Source: Pseudomonas sp. GV085 | GTDB lineage: Bacteria; Pseudomonadota; Gammaproteobacteria; Pseudomonadales; Pseudomonadaceae | Length of the DNA: 64,000 nt | NCBI RefSeq assembly: GCF_003050925.1 | Contig: NZ_QAOV01000018.1 | Span: 44,313-108,312, forward strand | Direction of reading: 5' to 3' | Part shown: piece after piece, positions 43,718-51,257 of the stretch | Layout of the letters: each line of letters begins with the position of its first letter | How positions within the stretch are numbered: the first letter of the stretch is position 1 | The notes under the pieces: model-generated | Told to the model about the DNA's origin: nothing | Seen by the model: the letters and a program-made list of their open reading frames with translations, nothing else | Database searches by the model: none | Position numbers and translations under genes: made by a program

Positions 43718-44092
43718 ATGCCGTTTGCACGAATTTCACTGCACCGCGGGAAGTCGGTAGAGTATTTACAGGCATTGTCTGAGGGATTGCACGACGCCTT
43801 GGTCGAGAGCTTCGAAGTGCCGAAGACTGATCGCTTCCAGGCCATTCATCAACATGAGCTCGGCGAGCTGATATTTGATCCCCACTACTTGGGCGGGCCG
43901 CGTAGCCATGACTTTGTGCTAATCGCGATTACAGCAGGCCGTCCTCGAAGTGTTGAGACCAAACAACGTTTTTACTGCGACCTGGTCGAGAAACTGGGGC
44001 GGGCGACGGGACTGAACGCGGAGGATGTCATGGTGGTGATCAGCACTACGGCCGGCGATGAGTGGTCGTTTGGAGGAGGGCGGGGCAACTAG
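43718..44092 (+). CDS. Tautomerase-superfamily protein
   Basis: A 124-residue member of the tautomerase superfamily. The ATG at 43718 puts Pro2 directly after Met (MPFARISLHRGKS), so the mature enzyme would have the catalytic N-terminal proline. Two beta-alpha-beta units are visible (YLQALSEGLHDALVESF and ETKQRFYCDLVEKLGRATGL), and the end VMVVISTTAGDEWSFGGG is as in the malonate semialdehyde decarboxylase/cis-CaaD-like groups. A TTG one codon upstream would hide the proline and is rejected. It is co-transcribed with the CMD gene. Confidence 0.85.
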   Translation: MPFARISLHRGKSVEYLQALSEGLHDALVESFEVPKTDRFQAIHQHELGELIFDPHYLGGPRSHDFVLIAITAGRPRSVETKQRFYCDLVEKLGRATGLNAEDVMVVISTTAGDEWSFGGGRGN

Positions 44093-44202
44093 CCTTCGGG
44101 TTTGTACAGCGCCTGTATCCCATAAGCGCGGGCCGTCTGTGTCTATCGGCGCCATCGCCAGATTGATACGGTCTGCATTTATTGTATTTGGATGAGGCAA
44201 CC

Positions 44203-44532
44203 ATGGATCTTACTGCAATCCCGTTCGGTACCACCGATTGGTCAATGATAGAGCCGGTGGCGCATGCCGGTCAGACAGGCACAGCCTATTGGCGTACCTG
44301 CCAGTTTGGTTCAACGCGTGTGCGGATGGTCGAGTACAGCCCTGGATATTTGGCCGATCATTGGTGCTGGAGGGGGCACATTCTGTTGTGCCTGGAGGGT
44401 CAGTTGCATACTGAACTGGAGGATGGTCGTCAGTTCTCACTGTCGCCGGGCATGAGTTATCAGGTGGGCAATAATGCTGAGGGACATCGATCATTCACCA
44501 CCACCGGGGCGAAGTTGTTCATTGTGGATTAG
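44203..44532 (+). CDS. DHCW-motif cupin-fold protein
   Basis: A 109-residue single cupin. The motif Y-LADHWCWRGHILLCLEG contains the DH-CW core that names this family (here DHWCW). The second cupin strand set is FSLSPGMSYQVGNNAEGH. Function unknown; metal binding is probable from the His residues. ATG 44203 follows GATGAGGCAACC. It is a separate gene 110 bp after the tautomerase. Confidence 0.78.
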   Translation: MDLTAIPFGTTDWSMIEPVAHAGQTGTAYWRTCQFGSTRVRMVEYSPGYLADHWCWRGHILLCLEGQLHTELEDGRQFSLSPGMSYQVGNNAEGHRSFTTTGAKLFIVD

Positions 44533-44621
44533 TCGTGGGGGCGGACCTGCATAACGCGCCCACCCAATTCGTTTGTGGCCAATGCGGCCACAATATGGGG
44601 TCCGAAGTATACGTGTGCGAA

Positions 44622-44856
44622 TGACTGCTTCTGGCCGATTCTGTTGAAAAAGTCGGCCATGGTTTGCGTATCAGAAAAGTACGCGTCCAAGGTTGAAATC
44701 TTTACTTTTGGCAGAGTCTTCCAGACTCGGATTTCACGTGGCAGCGTGCAAAAAAGACGTTATCACCAGTCAATGATCAGGCAGTTTGGGCAGAGCGACT
44801 TTTTCAACAGAATTGGCCGTTCTCTGCCGGTCGCGAAAGGCAGAAAACGACCCACG
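44622..44856 (+). repeat. Dispersed repeat B interrupted by MITE A
   Basis: The left part ATGACTGCTTCTGGCC (to 44636) and the right part GGCCGTTCTCTGCCGGTCGC then GAAAACGACCCA (44815-44856) become one B copy once the MITE and one GGCC are removed. Confidence 0.75.
44637..44814 (+). mobile_element. MITE A, copy 3 (178 bp)
   Basis: Starts GATTCTGTTGAAAAAGTCGG and ends CGACTTTTTCAACAGAATT between GGCC duplications. Collinear with copy 2 (GTACGCGTCCAAGGTTGAAA; CACGTGGCAGCGTGCAAAAA). Non-coding. Confidence 0.83.
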
Positions 44857-44878
44857 GCGGACAATCCGGACACTAGAG

Positions 44879-45199
44879 TCAGGTGTCGGATTGATGAGCC
44901 GCCCAGTGTTTCATCTCTTCTGCAATGAAGTGGTTCACCAGGTCACTGTACATCTTCTCGATTGCATCCGGGCTCAGGCCCTCGGCCTCGGCCCACTCGC
45001 GTCGTGTCGCCAACATGGCCTTGAAACGCTCCGGAGCACGCACCGAAGTCGCTGAGGTCTTGTACTTCGAGGCCGCCAGTACGTAGTGAAAACGCTTGCC
45101 CAACAGTTTGATAACAACCTGATCAAGGGCATCGATTTCGCGTCGGATATCCTCCATGCCTGCACACTCTTCGGGCTGCAACTGATTGATGACGTCCAT
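44879..45199 (-). CDS. Chorismate mutase type II / PchB-like isochorismate-pyruvate lyase
   Basis: A 106-residue all-helical AroQ-class protein. The PchB-like pattern is EECAGMEDIRREIDALDQVV, then KRFHYVLAASKYKTS, VRAPERFKAMLATRREWAEA and LVNHFIAEEMKHW. PchB makes salicylate from isochorismate and has weak chorismate mutase activity. No isochorismate synthase (pchA) or siderophore genes are nearby, so the source of its substrate is unclear. The start at 45199 is supported by CGGAGTCAACTAC; the longer frame lacks support. Confidence 0.82.
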   Translation of the reverse strand: MDVINQLQPEECAGMEDIRREIDALDQVVIKLLGKRFHYVLAASKYKTSATSVRAPERFKAMLATRREWAEAEGLSPDAIEKMYSDLVNHFIAEEMKHWAAHQSDT

Positions 45200-45415
45200 G
45201 TAGTTGACTCCGTTTGCTGAAAGTTCGTGGGCCCTTGGAAGAAGTATCGGCGCGCTGTCTTCCACGAGCGATACAGCCTGAATACCATAAAATCCGCTGC
45301 CTTATCGATTGACGTGGTTTAAAGAGTTCGCCGATCTGCCTTAGCCAAAAAAACACGCATGGCGAAATTTTGATACTACACGTCGAGTTGGGGGGAGCGA
45401 CGAAGCGCTGACGAC

Positions 45416-45452
45416 GATTATTGTTTTCGCACAAAAGCAGGAAACAATAATC
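45416..45452 (+). promoter_or_regulatory. 11-bp perfect inverted repeat touching a start codon
   Basis: GATTATTGTTT (45416-45426) and AAACAATAATC (45442-45452) are separated by 15 nt, and the second arm ends immediately before ATG 45453. In mRNA the second arm would lie across the spacer between the ribosome site (AGCAGG) and the ATG. It may be a DNA operator or an RNA switch that gates translation of the amidohydrolase. Confidence 0.55.
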
Positions 45453-46346
45453 ATGCTGCCGTTGATCAAAAGAATAGACAGTCACGTTCATTTTTATACA
45501 TCGCAAGACCTGCGCCGAGTGGCCGGTTCGCTGCCCTATGCATTACCTGAACCGCATCCGCTGACGACTTATCTGGACACATTGATCGATGCCGGAATTG
45601 CTCCGACGCTCCTCAATAATGTCCATTTAAGTATTCTGCCGGATTCAGAAAACGTATTTGCTTCATTTGACGAACTCAAGCATCTCCAGGCGGCCAACCC
45701 TCAGCGCTATGGGGACGTCAAACTGGTGGGGACGATCAAGGCAGAACCGGCTTACGCCACACAAGAACGTCTCTCGCACCCGCAGGTGGTTGGCGCCCGG
45801 ATCGTTCTGCACGATGCACGGCCGGAAACGGTTTCCGATACGCAATTCAGCGATGGGCAGTGGTCGGCGTTTTATGGTCGCTTGTTACCGCGCCAGCATC
45901 TGCACATTTACGCGAAAGAAGCCGAGACGAATCTGCGTGTATTGCGCCAGATCCCTCGCAATGTGCGGGTCATCATCGATCACCTGGGCACTTGTCACAG
46001 CGAGCGTGACATCACTGAGCCGGCTTACATCGCGCTGCTCACCGAAGCCAGAGAACGGGGCAACGTGTGGTTCAAGGGCCCTGGTTATCGCACCTCTGTT
46101 CACCCCGAGGAAACCGCTCGTTTCGTGACGCAAATTGTTTGCGCAGTCGGCGCGGACAAGATTCTTCTGGAAGCAACGGATGCACCTCATGTTGGAACTG
46201 ACAACAAGGGAGTTCCGTATTCCAACCTTTTCAATCCGGGCACGGCTTTCAACTTTGTCGATGCCGTTGCACTGCATGTTTCCAAAGAAACCCGAATTCC
46301 TGTTGGCCAACTTCTGCGAGGAGCATCTGGCCAATGGGTAAGTTGA
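45453..46346 (+). CDS. Amidohydrolase-family protein (TIM-barrel metal hydrolase)
   Basis: A 297-residue amidohydrolase-2-type protein. The first-strand metal motif is RIDSHVHFYTS. A conserved VVGARIVLHDARPE strand, VIIDHLGTCHSE with His, and a final ILLEATDAPHVGTD (the D-x-P-H position) follow the family, which includes 2-pyrone-4,6-dicarboxylate lactonase. It is probably cytoplasmic. The alpha/beta-hydrolase-like gene starts 35 bp later, in the same orientation. Substrate unknown; the neighbourhood (GlxA-type regulator, quaternary-amine transporter, amidase) suggests catabolism of a nitrogen compound. Confidence 0.82.
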   Translation: MLPLIKRIDSHVHFYTSQDLRRVAGSLPYALPEPHPLTTYLDTLIDAGIAPTLLNNVHLSILPDSENVFASFDELKHLQAANPQRYGDVKLVGTIKAEPAYATQERLSHPQVVGARIVLHDARPETVSDTQFSDGQWSAFYGRLLPRQHLHIYAKEAETNLRVLRQIPRNVRVIIDHLGTCHSERDITEPAYIALLTEARERGNVWFKGPGYRTSVHPEETARFVTQIVCAVGADKILLEATDAPHVGTDNKGVPYSNLFNPGTAFNFVDAVALHVSKETRIPVGQLLRGASGQWVS

Positions 46347-46381
46347 TCTACGCCCACGCTCCCACTTCGAGATAACCAGCA

Positions 46382-47356
46382 ATGACGAACATTACAACAA
46401 AAGACATCAACTTCACCGTCAAGTACGGCGATGAAACCCTGAGCCTCAAAGGCACGGTATTTCAGCCAGAACAACTCGACGCTGCGGCGCAAAAACTGCC
46501 ACCGGTCATCTTCAACTCCGGCTTCACCGGCGGGGTCACGATGTACGGCCAGTTGTTCGGGCGCGCCCTGGCAGCCCGTGGTTATCGCGTCATGACCTAC
46601 GATGTGGCAGGCTTTTTTTCCAACAAGCACATCCGTAACACCATCGAGTCAGGTGACAAGATCATCACCAACGTCATCCTCGAAGACCAGAAGGATGAAG
46701 TGCTCGGTGCCGTTGAATGGGCGCGCGAGAATTTCGGCGAGATGCCGGTGGTCGCGTCGTGGGCGATGGGCTCGGTGGCAAGCCTCGGTGCGGTGGCTGA
46801 ACTGGCCGCGGCCGGCGGTGAACAGATCCGCTTCTGGGTGCCGATGAGCTACACCAACATCCGTAAACTGCAAGCCTTGCGCGCTGATCAGGCTGCGGCT
46901 GACGCGGCCATCGAGCAACTCGCGGATGACGCGCCGATCCCTCCGTTCGACACCGGCACTGATGCAACCCGTCTTGGTTATTACCCGCTGGATCCTGAAA
47001 CCCAAGCCTATGTCGATCAGCAACTGGGCGGCTACACCGAAGCGGGCGGTGCGGACCGTTGGCCGGGCTGCACCTGCGTGACGGCAAAGTCCTACAAGTC
47101 CTATGTGGCCTATGACCCGGAGCAGTCCATTGAAGGTGCAAAAGGTTTCCCGCCAGCGCTGATCATCCATGGCGCCGACAATACCTTGCACATGCCGTCG
47201 GAGTCTGTGCGTCTGCACCAGAACTATCCGGGCGATGCCGGCCCGCACGCGCTGATCATTTCGCACATGCAGCATGGCCAGCAGAATCAGGTCGACAGCC
47301 CTGTGTTCAAGTCGATGATCCAGAGCATCGACGAAGCCATCCGCGCGCGCGGCTGA
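46382..47356 (+). CDS. Alpha/beta-hydrolase-fold protein lacking the nucleophile
   Basis: A 324-residue alpha/beta-hydrolase-fold protein: PPVIFNSGFTGGVTMYGQLF, GYRVMTYDVAGF, LGAVEWARENFG and FPPALIIHGADNTLHMPSES. At the nucleophile elbow (usually G-x-S-x-G) it reads S-W-A-M-G, with Ala128 in the nucleophile position. The acid (GADNT) and His (ISHMQHGQ) regions remain. It may be a pseudoenzyme, or use another residue. It follows the amidohydrolase by 35 bp and is likely co-transcribed with it. The ATG at 46382 has a GATAACCAGC upstream. Confidence 0.8.
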   Translation: MTNITTKDINFTVKYGDETLSLKGTVFQPEQLDAAAQKLPPVIFNSGFTGGVTMYGQLFGRALAARGYRVMTYDVAGFFSNKHIRNTIESGDKIITNVILEDQKDEVLGAVEWARENFGEMPVVASWAMGSVASLGAVAELAAAGGEQIRFWVPMSYTNIRKLQALRADQAAADAAIEQLADDAPIPPFDTGTDATRLGYYPLDPETQAYVDQQLGGYTEAGGADRWPGCTCVTAKSYKSYVAYDPEQSIEGAKGFPPALIIHGADNTLHMPSESVRLHQNYPGDAGPHALIISHMQHGQQNQVDSPVFKSMIQSIDEAIRARG

Positions 47357-47521
47357 TCCGCTCGCCATTGTCCTGCGAGACCTCGGGTGCCGAAGTCTCG
47401 CAGCGATTCAATCTGGCTGAATGCGTGCCCAACCCCTAACATGGCGTGTCCAAAGCCACTTCCCCGGTGTGGCCTGAGCTGTTCACTCGAACGGCTGGAA
47501 CTACCATGAAAGGATCTGGCG

Positions 47522-48517
47522 ATGACAGCCCCCAGTGAATCGGCGACGTCTGTGAATAGCAGCACAACCAAGCGAATCGGGCTGCTCATTCTTCCTCAGT
47601 TCTCCATGATGGCCCTGGCGGGTGCCAGCGAGCCTTTGCGCGCGGCCAATCGGCTGTCCGGCAAAACGCTTTATGAGTGGACCCTGCTCACGGAGTCGGG
47701 CGGACCGGTCAGTTCCAGCAGCGGTATCGAAATCCAGACCGTGCCGGTTGATCAGGCGCCGGAGCTGGATCGCGTTTTTGTCCTGGCGAGCCTGGACATC
47801 GAACATCAGAAACCACCAAAAATGCTGCGCTTCCTGCAGCGCGCAGCGTTCCGCGGGATTACCGTCGGCGCATTGAGCACTGGTACGTTCATCCTTGCAC
47901 GCGCCGGCTTGCTGGAAGGCAAGCGCTGCACCCTGCACTGGGAGTCCATTGGCCAGTTTTCGGAAGAATTCCCCTCGATCGAAGTCACCAGGGAGCTTTA
48001 CGTCAACCATGGCAACCGCTGGACGTGCGCCGGGGGGACGGCGGCCATCGATCTCATGCTGGCACAAATCGCGCTTGATTTCGGTACCCAGCTCGCGGCG
48101 AGCATCGCCGAGCAATTTCTGCATGCCAGGATAAGAGCGCCGGAAGAGCATCAGCGGATGTCGATTCAGTGGCGGTTCGGCATTCACGATCGCAGGCTGA
48201 CAGCCGCCATCGCCTTCATGGAGAACAATCTGGAGAACATCGTCGGCATCGAAGAGATCGCCGACCGTTGCAATCTGTCCCATCGTCAACTCGAACGGCT
48301 TTGGCATCAGCACTTCGGCATGACGCCGAAGAAGTTCTATCTGGAGCTCAGGCTGAACGAAGCACGCCGGTTGCTGCGTGAAAGCACCCAGCCCATTGCG
48401 TCCATTGCCTACAGCTGTGGGTTCGTCTCAGCGTCACATCTGGGGGCTGCTTACCGTCGTGTCTGGGGATGTACGCCCGGTGAAGAGCGGCGGAAATTTG
48501 ATGATGCTCACTCCTGA
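47522..48517 (+). CDS. GlxA-family AraC-type regulator (DJ-1/PfpI domain + HTH)
   Basis: A 331-residue regulator. An N-terminal DJ-1/PfpI-like domain (about 18-185) includes IGLLILPQFSMMALAGASEP and RGITVGALSTGTFILARAGL, with Ser/Thr rather than Cys at the nucleophile elbow. A C-terminal AraC HTH pair (about 225-325) includes GIEEIADRCNLSHRQLERLW and IASIAYSCGFVSASHLGAAY. The architecture is that of GbdR, CdhR, SouR and ArgR-type regulators, which respond to glycine betaine, carnitine, sarcosine or arginine. The quaternary-amine transporter begins 342 bp downstream in the same direction, a fitting target. Confidence 0.9.
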   Translation: MTAPSESATSVNSSTTKRIGLLILPQFSMMALAGASEPLRAANRLSGKTLYEWTLLTESGGPVSSSSGIEIQTVPVDQAPELDRVFVLASLDIEHQKPPKMLRFLQRAAFRGITVGALSTGTFILARAGLLEGKRCTLHWESIGQFSEEFPSIEVTRELYVNHGNRWTCAGGTAAIDLMLAQIALDFGTQLAASIAEQFLHARIRAPEEHQRMSIQWRFGIHDRRLTAAIAFMENNLENIVGIEEIADRCNLSHRQLERLWHQHFGMTPKKFYLELRLNEARRLLRESTQPIASIAYSCGFVSASHLGAAYRRVWGCTPGEERRKFDDAHS

Positions 48518-48859
48518 TTTCAGTTACTGGGCGCATGGGTCAACAAACGCCAATCCCCTGAAAAGCCTCTGAACCAATCCTCTCTGTAAAATCCCATAGC
48601 TAGCTAATGACTCACCCCGACAGGCGGTGCGCTCTGGCAAGCCTTGTCATTTGGCGATCCCGCATACTGGCGTCTGCAATCGACCCTGCACTTTGCGTTG
48701 CGCATTGGCTTGCCGCGTGACGTCGGTTTTTTGATAGAAATCGTCGAACTCGAAGCTCAGAGCACCTGCAGTAGCGCGGTAATGTTTCCTACAGATCCGG
48801 CGTTCAATTCCAGATGCACGACCGATAAAAACAACAATGACGTACAGAAGGCATAACAC
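48518..48859. promoter_or_regulatory. Intergenic region before the Opu operon
   Basis: No credible gene. It probably contains the transport operon promoter and the binding site for the GlxA-type regulator. GTACAGAAGGCATAACAC precedes the permease start. No clear sigma-70 boxes were found. Confidence 0.4.
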
Positions 48860-49549
48860 ATGGAAACCTTGAGTTTCATTCTGGAAAACGGCGGGCTGAT
48901 CAGTCTGCTACTCGGGCAGCACCTGCTCATCGTGGCGGTTGCGGTGGGTCTGGCGATTCTGACCGGCGTGCCTGTCGGGATCGCGATCTCCCAGCACCCC
49001 AGAACGCGCCGTTGGGTCCTGGCGTTCGCCGCGGTCCTGATGACCATTCCTTCCGCCGCGCTGTTCGGGCTGATGATTCCGGCCCTGTCGCTGATCGGCT
49101 ACGGGATCGGCGTCGTACCAGCGGTCATTGCGCTGTTCCTCTACTCCCAATTGCCCATCATCCGCAACACCACCACAGCGATCTCCAACATCGATCCGGC
49201 CTTGCGCGAAGCAGCGATCGGGATGGGCATGTCGACCTGGCAACGACTGCGCAAGGTTGAACTGCCGATTGCGGTCCCGCTGATCATGGCGGGCGTGAGG
49301 ATGGCGACCGTCATCAACATCGGCATCGCAGCCATCGCGGCCTACATCGGCGCCGGCGGCCTGGGCAGCCTCATCATTCGCGGCATCGCGCAATCGGATA
49401 CCCGACAGTTGTTGGCCGGCGCGATTGTCATCAGTGTCATCGCCATTGCGGCCGATTACGCGTTGTACGGCTTGCAGCGCCTGCTGACGCCAAAAGGCCT
49501 GAACAAGAACAAAGTGGCCACCGGCCGAATGAAGGAAGCTACGACGTGA
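48860..49549 (+). CDS. Quaternary-amine ABC transporter permease (OpuCB/YehY type)
   Basis: A 229-residue inner-membrane permease of the glycine betaine/carnitine/choline (OpuB/OpuC/OsmU) family. IDPALREAAIGMGMSTWQRL, then RKVELPIAVPLIMAGVRMAT, is the coupling loop. GAGGLGSLIIRGIAQSD is the family signature near the end. It overlaps the ATPase gene by 4 bp (GTGA). Four genes in one direction make a full importer: this permease, ATPase, second permease and binding protein. Confidence 0.92.
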   Translation: METLSFILENGGLISLLLGQHLLIVAVAVGLAILTGVPVGIAISQHPRTRRWVLAFAAVLMTIPSAALFGLMIPALSLIGYGIGVVPAVIALFLYSQLPIIRNTTTAISNIDPALREAAIGMGMSTWQRLRKVELPIAVPLIMAGVRMATVINIGIAAIAAYIGAGGLGSLIIRGIAQSDTRQLLAGAIVISVIAIAADYALYGLQRLLTPKGLNKNKVATGRMKEATT

Positions 49550-50544
49550 TCCAGATCGAAAACCTCAACAAGCAATTCGGCTCAATCACTGCAGTAGAAG
49601 ATGTCTCATTCAATGTTGAAGAGGGGCAGATCTGCGTACTGCTTGGGCCGTCGGGCTGTGGCAAGACCACGACGCTGAAAATGATCAACCGACTGATCAC
49701 GCCTACCTCCGGCACGATCAGAATTGGAGGTCGCGATACGTCCGAACTGGACAGCGTCACCCTCAAACGCTCCATCGGCTATGTGATCCAGCAAGTCGGC
49801 CTGTTCCCGAACATGACCGTTGAGGAAAACATCTGCGTCGTTCCCAATCTGTTGGGGTGGGACAAAACCAAAAGCCGAAAGCGCGCCGCGGAGTTGCTGG
49901 AAGTGGTCGCGCTGGATCCGTCGAAATTTCTCAAGCGCTATCCGTGTGAGCTTTCCGGTGGTCAACAGCAACGCGTCGGCGTGGCTCGGGCCCTGGCAGC
50001 GGATCCGCCGGTGATGCTGATGGACGAGCCCTTTGGCGCGATCGACCCGATCAACCGGGAAGTGATCCAGGACGAATTCATGCGCATCCAGCGCCTGGTC
50101 AACAAGACCGTGCTGTTTGTCAGTCATGACATCGATGAAGCGGTGAAGATGGCGGACTGCGTTGCGCTGTTCCATAACGGAAAAATCCAGCAGTTCGGCA
50201 GCTCGGATGATCTGCTGGCCCGGCCCAACAGCGAGTTCGTGGCGAACTTCATGGGCGGCGACCGGATCATGAAGCGCCTGCGTCTGCTGCGCGCGTCTGA
50301 CGTGGCCAGCAAGGTCCCGCCACGGGAACACATGCAGATCGTGGGCGGCAACAGCGCTGTCGTTTCGCAATCGCACCTGATCGTCAAGCCTGGGGACGAC
50401 CTGCGCCAGGTGCTTTCGCAATTGCTGGGTCGTGGCCAGGACTGGGCGCTTTGCAATGACAGCGACGGACGTTTTATCGGCTATGTCCACCAGGCCGACA
50501 TTCTGGCGCGACTGGTTGAAAACATTACTCCGGTGGTGCACTGA
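49546..50544 (+). CDS. Quaternary-amine ABC transporter ATPase (OpuCA type)
   Basis: A 332-residue ATPase. Walker A is GPSGCGKTT (residues 34-42), the Q-loop is IGYVIQQVGLFPNMTV, the signature LSGGQQQRVGVARAL, and Walker B VMLMDEPFGAID. The C-terminal 75 residues, with HLIVKPGDDLRQVLSQLLGR and GRFIGYVHQADILARLV, look like one CBS-like unit, as in OpuCA where CBS domains sense ionic strength. Start codon is GTG, overlapping the permease stop. It is followed 2 bp later by the second permease. Confidence 0.93.
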   Translation: MIQIENLNKQFGSITAVEDVSFNVEEGQICVLLGPSGCGKTTTLKMINRLITPTSGTIRIGGRDTSELDSVTLKRSIGYVIQQVGLFPNMTVEENICVVPNLLGWDKTKSRKRAAELLEVVALDPSKFLKRYPCELSGGQQQRVGVARALAADPPVMLMDEPFGAIDPINREVIQDEFMRIQRLVNKTVLFVSHDIDEAVKMADCVALFHNGKIQQFGSSDDLLARPNSEFVANFMGGDRIMKRLRLLRASDVASKVPPREHMQIVGGNSAVVSQSHLIVKPGDDLRQVLSQLLGRGQDWALCNDSDGRFIGYVHQADILARLVENITPVVH

Positions 50545-50546
50545 CA

Positions 50547-51215
50547 ATGTCTGACTTACTGATCGGATTGTGGAAAGGGCTGCAATTTTACTGGGGCGAT
50601 ATCAGCTACCTGACGGTCCAGCATCTGCAGATCGTGGCAGTCAGTGGGGTGCTGGCGCTGGTCATCGCGCTGCCGTTGGGCGTCTGGATGAGCCGTCCGG
50701 CGAACCAGCGTTACGCCATGGCCAGCATGCAGGTCCTTAACGTAGGGCAGGCGATCCCCAAGCTTGCGTTGCTGGCATTGGCCATGAGTTTCATTGGTGT
50801 CGGCAGCGGCGCGGCCATCATCGGCTTGTTTGTCGCGACGTTGTTGCCCGTGGCAGTCAATACCTACGAAGGCTTGCGTGCGGTGCCGCAGCACTTGGTC
50901 GAAGCGGCCGAGGCCATGGGCATGACGCCTCGGGAAACGCTGTGGAAAGTTGAAATTCCGAACGCGATGAACGTGATTTTCGCCGGCATCCGCACGGCGC
51001 TGGCGATCAACGTCGGGACCGCGCCGCTGGCTTTCCTGGTCGGTGGCGGCGGGCTGGGTGAGTTGATCTTTACCGGGATCGACTTGAACGACTTCGGCAT
51101 GATGCTGGCCGGCGCCGCGGCGACCGCGTTGTTGGCGATTGCGGTCGATCTGGGCTGCGGCTTGATTCAAAACATTGCAGTGTCACGGGGCTTGAGGTTG
51201 GCCGGGCGCGAATGA
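50547..51215 (+). CDS. Quaternary-amine ABC transporter permease (OpuCD/YehW type)
   Basis: A 222-residue second permease of the same system. LVEAAEAMGMTPRETLWKVE is the coupling loop. GTAPLAFLVGGGGLGELIFT carries the family glycine cluster. About six helices are seen, starting HLQIVAVSGVLALVIALPLG. ATG 50547 follows the ATPase stop by 2 bp. Confidence 0.92.
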   Translation: MSDLLIGLWKGLQFYWGDISYLTVQHLQIVAVSGVLALVIALPLGVWMSRPANQRYAMASMQVLNVGQAIPKLALLALAMSFIGVGSGAAIIGLFVATLLPVAVNTYEGLRAVPQHLVEAAEAMGMTPRETLWKVEIPNAMNVIFAGIRTALAINVGTAPLAFLVGGGGLGELIFTGIDLNDFGMMLAGAAATALLAIAVDLGCGLIQNIAVSRGLRLAGRE

Positions 51216-51257
51216 ATCTGAAGACCATAGACAAAAATCAATAATATGAGGTGCACG

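Noticed and set aside
8907..44814. MITE A copies as small RNA genes
   Set aside because: Inverted ends, flanking duplications and varying orientation identify them as mobile elements; no promoter/terminator pair is seen.
48644..48856. Small gene in the gap before the Opu operon
   Set aside because: A 70-residue frame without ribosome site, motif or hydrophobic pattern; the region is better explained as promoter DNA.
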